From positions 1 through 7,090 of the forward strand of contig NZ_JOGO01000142.1 in the NCBI RefSeq assembly GCF_000719475.1: a stretch of DNA of 7,090 nucleotides. Reading direction: 5' to 3'. Source of the DNA: Streptomyces sp. NRRL F-5630 (GTDB taxonomy: Bacteria > Actinomycetota > Actinomycetes > Streptomycetales > Streptomycetaceae). The position numbers and the translations under genes were made by a program. The notes beneath the pieces are model-generated. The model worked only from the letters and a program-made list of their open reading frames with translations. It was not told the origin of the DNA and did no database searches. Shown here piece after piece: positions 1 to 7,090 of this stretch (its first letter is position 1; every line of letters begins with the position of its first letter).

Positions 1-235
1 AGCAACCGTCATCCCCCGCCAAGACCACCCCGGCGACACCCGACTCGTCGCCTACATCACCACAGAGGGCGCGGCGGAACCCGAACTCACCGCCACACTC
101 CGCACACTGGCGACCCGGAACCTGCCCGACTACATGGTCCCCACCGCCTACGTCCTCCTCGACACCCTCCCCGTCACCCCGAACGGCAAGCTCGATCGAC
201 GCGCCCTGCCCGCACCGGAGACTCCCACCGCCAAC
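1..235 (+). other. Adenylation domain, C-terminal subdomain only (module 1)
   Basis: The translation from base 2 matches the end of an A domain after core motif A8: a short strand region ending in LVAYIT, then A9 as LPDYMVP and A10 as [12 protein letters not shown]. The A10 lysine, which contacts the acyl-adenylate, is encoded at 188-190. The substrate pocket lies upstream of the window, so no amino acid can be predicted for this module. Confidence 0.9.
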
Positions 236-254
236 CCCGGCAGGGAGCCACGAA

Positions 255-465
255 CCGCCCGCGAAGCGGTGCTGTGCGACCTCTTCGCGGACGTGCTCGG
301 CCTGCCGGCCGTCACCGTGGACGACGACTTCTTCGCCCTCGGCGGCCATTCCCTCCTGGTGATCCGCCTGATCGGCCGGATCAGGGAGGCGCTCGGGATC
401 GAACCGGCCATCCGCGATCTGTTCACCGCGCCGACCGTCTCGGCCCTGGCCGCGCTGCTGGACGC
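255..465 (+). other. Peptidyl carrier (T/PCP) domain, module 1
   Basis: The motif [17 protein letters not shown] contains the phosphopantetheine attachment serine, encoded at 350-352. The fold continues to a helix reading IRDLFTAPTV. The LGGHSL wording is typical of carriers that feed an ordinary condensation domain; carriers before E domains usually read GGDSI. This agrees with the C domain that follows directly. Confidence 0.93.
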
Positions 466-513
466 GGCGAAGGAGCCGGCACGTCCTGCCCTCGGACGGC
501 GGGAACGCCCCGA

Positions 514-1840
514 TCGTCTCCCGTTGTCGTACGCGCAGCAGCGCCTGTGGTTCCTGAACCGGCTGGAGGGCGGGTCCGCCACCTACAACATGCCCCTCGC
601 GCTGCACCTCACCGGCAGGGTGGACACCGGGGCCCTGCGGGATGCCTGGGCGGACGTACTGACGCGGCACGAGACGCTGCGGACGGTGTTCGGGGAACAC
701 GAGGGAAGCCCCGTGCAGGTGATCCTCGATGCGGAGACGGCCGCCGAACGTGTCCTGAGCACGGAGTACCTGGCACCCGGCACGGACACCGAAGCCTGGG
801 CCCAGGGGGTCACCGGGCGCGGCTTCGACGTGACCGAAGACGTCCCTGTCCGAGTCGTGCACGGCATCCTCAGCGACACCGAGTCCGTACTCGTCATCGT
901 CCTGCACCACATCGCGGGCGACGGCTGGTCCCTCGCCCCCCTCGCCCAGGATCTCTCCCACGCCTACAACCAGCGCCGCTCCGGCAACGCACCCACCTGG
1001 GACGAGCTCCCGGTCCAGTACGCCGATTACGCCCTCTGGCAACGGGACCACCTCGGCACCGCCCAAGACCCCGAGAGCATCCTCGCCGCCCAGACCGACC
1101 ACTGGCGCAGCGCACTGGCCGGAGCACCGGCGGAACTCCCCCTCCCGCACGACCGGCCACGCCCGGCGCAGCCGACGCACCAGGGGGCGACCGTGGAGTT
1201 CCGGCTGGACGGGGACCTCGGCGGTGCCGTGTCCGCGCTGGCCGCTGCCCACGGGGTCACGGTGTTCATGGTCCTCCAGGCCGCCACCGCCCTCACCCTG
1301 AACGCCTTCGGCGCCGGCACCGACATCCCCCTCGGCACACCAGTCGCCGGACGCACCGACGAAAACCTCAAGGACCTCGTCGGCTTCTTCGTCAACACCC
1401 TCGTCCTGCGCACCGACCTCCGCGGCAACCCCACCTTCGAGGAAACCCTCGCCCGCGTCCGGGACACCAACCTCGCCGCCTACGAAAACCAGGACATCCC
1501 CTTCGAAGCCGTCGTGGAGACGCTGAACCCCACCCGATCCACCCGGCACCACCCCCTCTTCCAGGTCATGGTGGACCTCCAGAACAACACCACTCCGGCA
1601 CTCGGCCTCGACGGGCTGGACATCACCGTGGCCGACGGCAGCCCGGACACCGCCAAGTTCGACCTCCAGTTCTCCTTCGCCGAGGACGCGGCGGCCACGA
1701 GCCGGGCGGGCGGGGCCGGGGGGTTCGCGGGGGCACTGACCTACGCGACGGACCTGTTCGACGCGGCGACCGCCGAGCGGCTGGCGGACGGTTTCCTGCG
1801 GGTGCTGCGCGCGGTCACCGCCGACCCGGCCACACCTTTG
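514..1840 (+). other. Condensation (C) domain, module 2
   Basis: Core motifs appear in order: C1 [12 protein letters not shown]2 RHETLRTVF, C3 HHIAGDGWS with the catalytic second histidine at 908-910 and aspartate at 920-922, C4 YADYALWQRD, C5 [13 protein letters not shown] (from 1379), C6 YENQDIPFEAVVE and C7 RHHPLFQV. The active site is intact. No E domain precedes it, so an L-to-L condensation is expected from context; subtype (LCL or DCL) cannot be settled without a phylogeny. It would join the aminoacyl group loaded by this module to the upstream peptide. Confidence 0.93.
525..555 (+). repeat. Paralogous repeat copy 1, C1 motif (31 bases, exact partner at 7017-7047)
   Basis: These 31 bases, encoding the [10 protein letters not shown] region, are identical to 7017-7047, and a further exact block of 21 bases occurs at 578-598 and 7070-7090. 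Within them, 533-555 (23 bases) also matches 3728-3750 at the start of the module 3 C domain. They are shared because the C domains are paralogous; they are not a mobile element. Confidence 0.85.
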
Positions 1841-2149
1841 ACAGGGCTGGACGTCCTGTCGGCGGCCGACCGGGCACTGCTGCTGGAGGAGTACAACGCG
1901 GCCGTGCGGCCGTCGGAGGCTTCGTTCCCGGTCTGCCTGTTCGCCGAGCGAGCGGGACGTGACCCGGACCGTGCGGCGCTCCGATTCGACGGTGCGGAGG
2001 TCTCGTACGGCGAACTGGACGCCCGTTCGAACCGCCTCGCGCGGTATCTCATCGCCCACGGGGCGGGCCCGGAGACGCTGGTGGCCGTGGCCCTGCCGCG
2101 CGGCCCCGAGCTGGTCACCGCACTGCTCGCGGTCCTCAAGGCGGGCGCC

Positions 2150-2165
2150 GCCTACCTGCCCACCG

Positions 2166-2175
<10 letters not shown>
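2150..2175 (+). pseudogene. Frameshift plus deletion inside the A domain of NRPS gene 1
   Basis: Frame 2 encodes a normal A domain up to LKAGAAYLP (codons ending at 2161). In all intact relatives this is followed by VDP-x-YP-x-x-R and a stretch ending in an LT motif. Here none of that exists in any frame; instead frame 3 resumes with PVHAPDRAGLAGYAP, which resembles the variable linker shortly before A3. From the serine of SYGEL to the threonine of TSGSTG there are 271 bases (2003 to 2274), against 441 bases (147 codons) in the second A domain of this window (5240 to 5681). The remainder (271 = 3 x 90 + 1) accounts for the frame change. Allowing for linker variation, about 110-170 bases are missing. 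The cause may be a true deletion or an assembly or sequencing artefact in GC-rich repeated DNA. Confidence 0.85.
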
Positions 2176-3709
<1,534 letters not shown>

Positions 3710-3713
<4 letters not shown>

Positions 3714-6700
3714 TCCCGCTGTCGCCGGCGCAGCAGCGCCTGTGGTTCCTGGACCAGTTGGAGGGTCCGAGCCCGCTGTACACGATGCCGATGCTGGTCC
3801 GCCTGTCCGGGGATCTGGACCCCGCCGCACTGGGTGCCGCCCTCGTCGACGTGGTGACGCGGCACGAGGTGCTGCGTACGGTGTACCCGGTCGTGGACGG
3901 GCGGCCCGTCCAGCACGTGCTGGAACCCGAGGAAGCGGCGGCAGCGGTGCGGCTGCCGGTCACGGCGCTGTCCGCGCCCGGGGGCGCCGGGACGGCCCCG
4001 CCGGACACGACGGCCTCGCCGACGCTCCTCGGGACGGCTCCCGAGGTGGCCGACGCTGTCGCCCATGTCTTCGACCTGGCGAGAGAAGTGCCGGTGTGGG
4101 GACGGCTGTTCGTGTGCGGTCCGCGTGAGCACCTGCTCGTGCTCGTGGTCCACCACATCGCGACCGACGGCTGGTCGACGGGACCACTGGCACGTGACCT
4201 GTCCATCGCCTACACCGCTCGCCGCGCCGGGCAGGCGCCCGTCTGGCAACCGCTGCCCGTGCAGTACGCCGACTACACGCTGTGGCAGCGCGACCTGCTC
4301 GGCACCGAGGACGATCCGGAGAGCCTGCTCACCGAGCAACTGGCGTACTGGCGTGCGGCTCTGGAGGGACTCCCGGAGGAGCTGTCTCTCCCGGCGGACC
4401 GGCCGCGCGCGACAGTCGCGGGTCACCGGGGCGGTACCGTGCCGGTCGCCGTCCCGGCGGCGGTGCACGCCAGGACGGCGCGGCTGGCGCGCGAGCGGGG
4501 CGTCACGGTGTTCATGGTGGTGCAGGCCGCACTGGCGGTATTGCTGTCCCGGCTCGGTGCGGGCGACGACATCCCCGTCGGCACAGCCGTCGCCGGACGC
4601 ACCGACGAGGCGCTGGACGAGCTGGTCGGCTTCTTCGTGAACACGCTGGTGCTCCGCACCGATCTGGGCGGCGACCCGCCGTTCACCGAGCTCCTCGCCC
4701 GGATCAGGGACGCTTCGCTGGACGCCTTCGCCCACCAGGACGTGCCCTTCGAGCGCCTGGTGGAGGAGCTGGCACCGGCCCGGTCGATGTCCCGTCACCC
4801 ACTGTTCCAGGTGATGCTGACGCTCCAGAACACCCCGCCCGCGCTCTTCGAGCTGCCCGGCGTCACGACGGAACCGGTGGACGCGGGGACGGTCCCCGCC
4901 AAGTTCGATCTGGCGTTCTCGCTGGAGGAGACCTTCGCGGGCGACGGTGCGCCGGGCGGCCTGGCGGGGGTGCTCACCTTCGCGCACGATCTGTTCGACA
5001 CGGACACCGCACGGGAGATCGCCGGACGGCTCACGCGTGTCCTCGATGCCCTCACCGCCGACCCCGACGCCCGGATCTCCCGTGCCGACGTGCTGGCCCC
5101 GGAGGAACGGCACCAGCTCCTGACCGGATGGAACGACACCGCGCACGCGGTGCCCTCCGCCACGCTCACCGCTCTCTTCGAGAGGCAGGTCGCGCGCACA
5201 CCGGAGGCGCCCGCCGTCGCGCACGGCGCGGTCCGGCTGTCGTACGGCGAGCTGAACGCGCGCGCCAACCGGCTCGCCCGGTACCTGATCGCCCGCGGCG
5301 CCGGCCCCGAAGTGCTGGTCGCCGTCGTCGCGGACCGCTCGGCCGACCTGGTGACGGCGTTCCTCGCCGTGCTCAAAGCGGGTGCCGCCTACGTACCGGT
5401 GGACCCGGGGTATCCCGCCGACCGCGTCGCCTACATGGTCGGCGACTCGGCTCCGGCCCTGGTCCTCACCGACCAGGCGTGCGCCTCCATCGCGTACCGG
5501 GCGGTGGGCGACGGCGGGGTGCCGGTCATCGTGCTCGACGATCCGGGGACGGTGGCGGAGATCGCGGATGCCGGGACGGAGGGCGCCGGCGGGCGGGCTG
5601 CCGGTGGCACCGGGGCCGACGTGACGGACGCCGAGCGCCTCGCTCCCGCCGACCCGCGCCATCCCGCCTACGTGATCTACACGTCCGGGTCGACGGGGCG
5701 CCCGAAGGGCGTGGTGATCGAGCACCGGAACCTCGTGAACTATGTGGCGCGCTGCGCGGAGGCGTACCCGGACGTCGTCGGCAGCACCCTCTACCACGCT
5801 TCGATCTCGTTCGACGCCGGCGTCACCGGCCTCTACGGCGCACTGATCAGCGGCGGCTGCGTCCGTGTCGCCGCCATGGACGAGGGGTTGCCCGCACTGG
5901 CCGCGCGCGAGCCGTACACGTTCCTCAAGGCGACACCCAGCCACCTGGCGTACATGGACGCCCTCGGTGGCGACTGCGCGCCCACCGGGCAGCTGATGGT
6001 GGGCGGGGAGGCCGTGCAGTACGCGCAACTCCAGGAGTGGCGCCGCCGCCATCCCGGCACGGCCGTGGTCAACCACTACGGGCCGACCGAGGTCACTGTG
6101 GGCTGCACCGACCACCCGCTGGGCCCGGACGACACGTACGCCACCGGCACCGTTCCCATCGGCCGCCCCATGTGGAACACCCGCGCCTACGTCCTGGACG
6201 CCGCGCTGCGCCCCGTGCCGCCCGGCGTGACAGGCGAGCTGTACGTTGCGGGAGCCCAGTTGGCGCGCGGCTATCTCGGCAGGGCCGCGCTGACCTCCGG
6301 CCGTTTCGTCGCCGACCCCTACGGGCCTCCGGGGACACGGATGTACCGCACCGGGGACCTCGCCCGCTGGAACCGGGACGGCGAACTCCTCTATGTCGGC
6401 CGTACCGACGACCAGGTCAAGATCCGGGGCTTCCGCATCGAACCCGCCGAGGTCGAAGCCCTGTTGCTCGGCCATGCCCAAGTCGCCCAGGCGGCCGTCG
6501 TGGTCCGGGAGGACATGCCGGGCGACAAGCGCCTCACCGCCTACGTCACCACGCACGGCAGCGGTCCGCAGCCCACGCTCGTCGGCAATCTGCGCGACTT
6601 GGCCGCCCGGCACCTGCCCGACTACATGGTGCCGTCGGCGGTGGTCGTGCTGGACACGCTGCCCGTCACCACGAACGGCAAGCTGGACCGCCGGGCCCTG

Positions 6701-7090
6701 CCCGCCCCGGAGATACCTGTGGGCGAAGCGGGCCGCCCGCCACGTTCACCGCGGGAGGAGTTGCTTGCCGGGCTGTTCGCGGAAGTACTCGGCCTGCCGT
6801 CGGTCGGCGTGGACGACGACTTCTTCGCCCTGGGCGGCCATTCCCTGCTCGCGACCCGGCTGATCAGCCGCATCCGGACCACGCTGGACGCCGAACCGAC
6901 CATTCGGGACCTGTTCGCCGCGCCGACTGTCGCCGCGCTGGCGGACCGGATGGGCGGCGCTTCGGGGGTGGTGCGCCCGGCCGTCGTGCGGTACGAGCGC
7001 CCGGCGCGTCTCCCGCTGTCGTACGCGCAGCAGCGCCTGTGGTTCCTCAACCGCTTCGAGGGCGGCTCAGCCACCTACAACATGCCCCTC
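3710..7090 (+). CDS. NRPS gene 2 (3' end outside window): C-A(Asp)-T-C
   Basis: This is a second multimodular non-ribosomal peptide synthetase, open for 1127 codons to the window edge. The start is set by AGGAGG 7 bases upstream and by the ATGA overlap with the previous stop; the C1 motif begins only about 4 residues after Met. Domains by residue: C (5-450) with HHIATDG at 148-154 and [13 protein letters not shown] from 306; A (about 485-1000) with SYGEL (511), [10 protein letters not shown] (658), NHYGPTE (from 788), [22 protein letters not shown] and [10 protein letters not shown] (lysine 991); T with LGGHSLL (serine 1045); and the start of another C domain ([10 protein letters not shown] at 1104). 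The A pocket reads DATKMGHVGK, pointing to aspartate. The first C domain should accept the peptide from the terminal T domain of the upstream protein. All visible catalytic residues are present. The final product is not identifiable from this fragment. Confidence 0.95.
3719..5060 (+). other. Condensation (C) domain, module 3, N-terminal in protein 2
   Basis: C1 reads [12 protein letters not shown]2 [10 protein letters not shown]3 HHIATDGWS with the catalytic second histidine at 4154-4156 and aspartate at 4166-4168, C4 [11 protein letters not shown]5 [14 protein letters not shown]6 [14 protein letters not shown] and C7 RHPLFQV. There is no N-terminal docking extension before C1. A low-complexity insert of about 22 residues sits between C2 and C3 (3977-4042). 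The domain is predicted to be active and to join the aspartate of this module to the peptide on the upstream protein's last carrier. Confidence 0.93.
5165..6710 (+). other. Adenylation domain, module 3, predicted Asp-specific
   Basis: All ten core motifs are present, including A2 [18 protein letters not shown], which is the part missing from the other A domain. Pocket residues by PheA numbering are D235 (5813), A236 (5816), T239 (5825), K278 (5927), M299 (5996), G301 (6002), H322 (6074), V330 (6098), G331 (6101) and K517 (6680). Published aspartate codes follow DLTK-x-GH-V/I-GK and asparagine codes usually have E at 322; H322 with T239, K278 and G331 therefore favours Asp. A236 in place of L and M299 are departures from the standard code. 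A Gly/Ala-rich stretch lengthens the A2-A3 linker (5570-5617). Confidence 0.88.
6341..6373 (+). repeat. Paralogous repeat, A7 motif, second copy
   Basis: This is the exact 33-base partner of 2934-2966, located at core motif A7 of the module 3 A domain and separated from the first copy by 3407 bases, about one module. Confidence 0.85.
6745..6955 (+). other. Peptidyl carrier (T/PCP) domain, module 3
   Basis: The motif [17 protein letters not shown] carries the phosphopantetheine serine at 6842-6844, followed by a helix reading [15 protein letters not shown]. Its sequence is strikingly close to the module 1 carrier (255-465) and less like the module 2 carrier. An ordinary C domain follows, in agreement with the GGHSL signature. 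Confidence 0.93.
7005..7090 (+). other. Condensation (C) domain, module 4, N-terminal start only
   Basis: Only the first 28 or so residues are present, with C1 as [11 protein letters not shown] followed by a stretch ending in TYNMPL. The fragment nearly repeats the start of the module 2 C domain (514-598) in both protein and DNA. The catalytic HHxxxDG lies beyond the window. Confidence 0.88.
7017..7047 (+). repeat. Paralogous repeat copy 2, C1 motif
   Basis: This is the second copy of the 31-base block at 525-555. The copies lie 6492 bases apart, two module lengths, and encode the start of C domains in modules 2 and 4. Confidence 0.85.

Noticed and set aside
134..136. ATG at 134 as the true start of gene 1.
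   Set aside because: The frame is open upstream to base 2 and encodes the conserved A-domain C-terminal segment including LPDYMVP; this methionine is part of that motif.

Overview
The window is a piece of a non-ribosomal peptide synthetase (NRPS) cluster from a high-GC actinomycete, most likely Streptomyces or a close relative. This rests on the very strong G/C third-codon bias, the motif wording of the domains and the gene architecture; no species can be named from the sequence alone. Essentially every base is coding on the + strand, there is no gene-free stretch, and I see no RNA gene, mobile element, CRISPR array, promoter or terminator.

Layout. Bases 1-3713 are the 3' part of one NRPS gene: the end of an adenylation (A) domain, a carrier (T/PCP) domain, then a complete module C-A-T, then a stop codon. 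Bases 3710-7090 are the 5' part of a second NRPS gene: C-A-T followed by the first residues of another C domain, running off the window in frame. The two genes overlap by the 4 bases ATGA, and a strong AGGAGG ribosome site lies just upstream, so they are translationally coupled in one operon. Protein 1 ends on a T domain and protein 2 starts on a C domain, so the growing peptide should pass from protein 1 to protein 2. Neither an epimerase (E) nor a thioesterase (TE) domain is present, so this is an internal part of the assembly line.

The most important anomaly is a lesion in the A domain of the first gene near base 2160. The reading frame moves from frame 2 to frame 3, and roughly 40-55 codons that normally join core motifs A2 and A3 are missing. 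Either the gene is broken (a pseudogene or inactive module) or the sequence carries an assembly or sequencing deletion; everything downstream of the lesion is otherwise a well conserved A-T.

Specificity. The A domain of the second gene has the pocket residues D-A-T-K-M-G-H-V-G-K, close to the known aspartate code (DLTK-G-H-GK), so Asp is the best prediction. The A domain of the first gene reads D-V-F-E-V-V-G-V-A-K, which I cannot assign. I found no previously undescribed system here. The points of interest are the broken A domain, the specificity codes, several low-complexity insertions, and mosaic codon use suggestive of recombination between modules.
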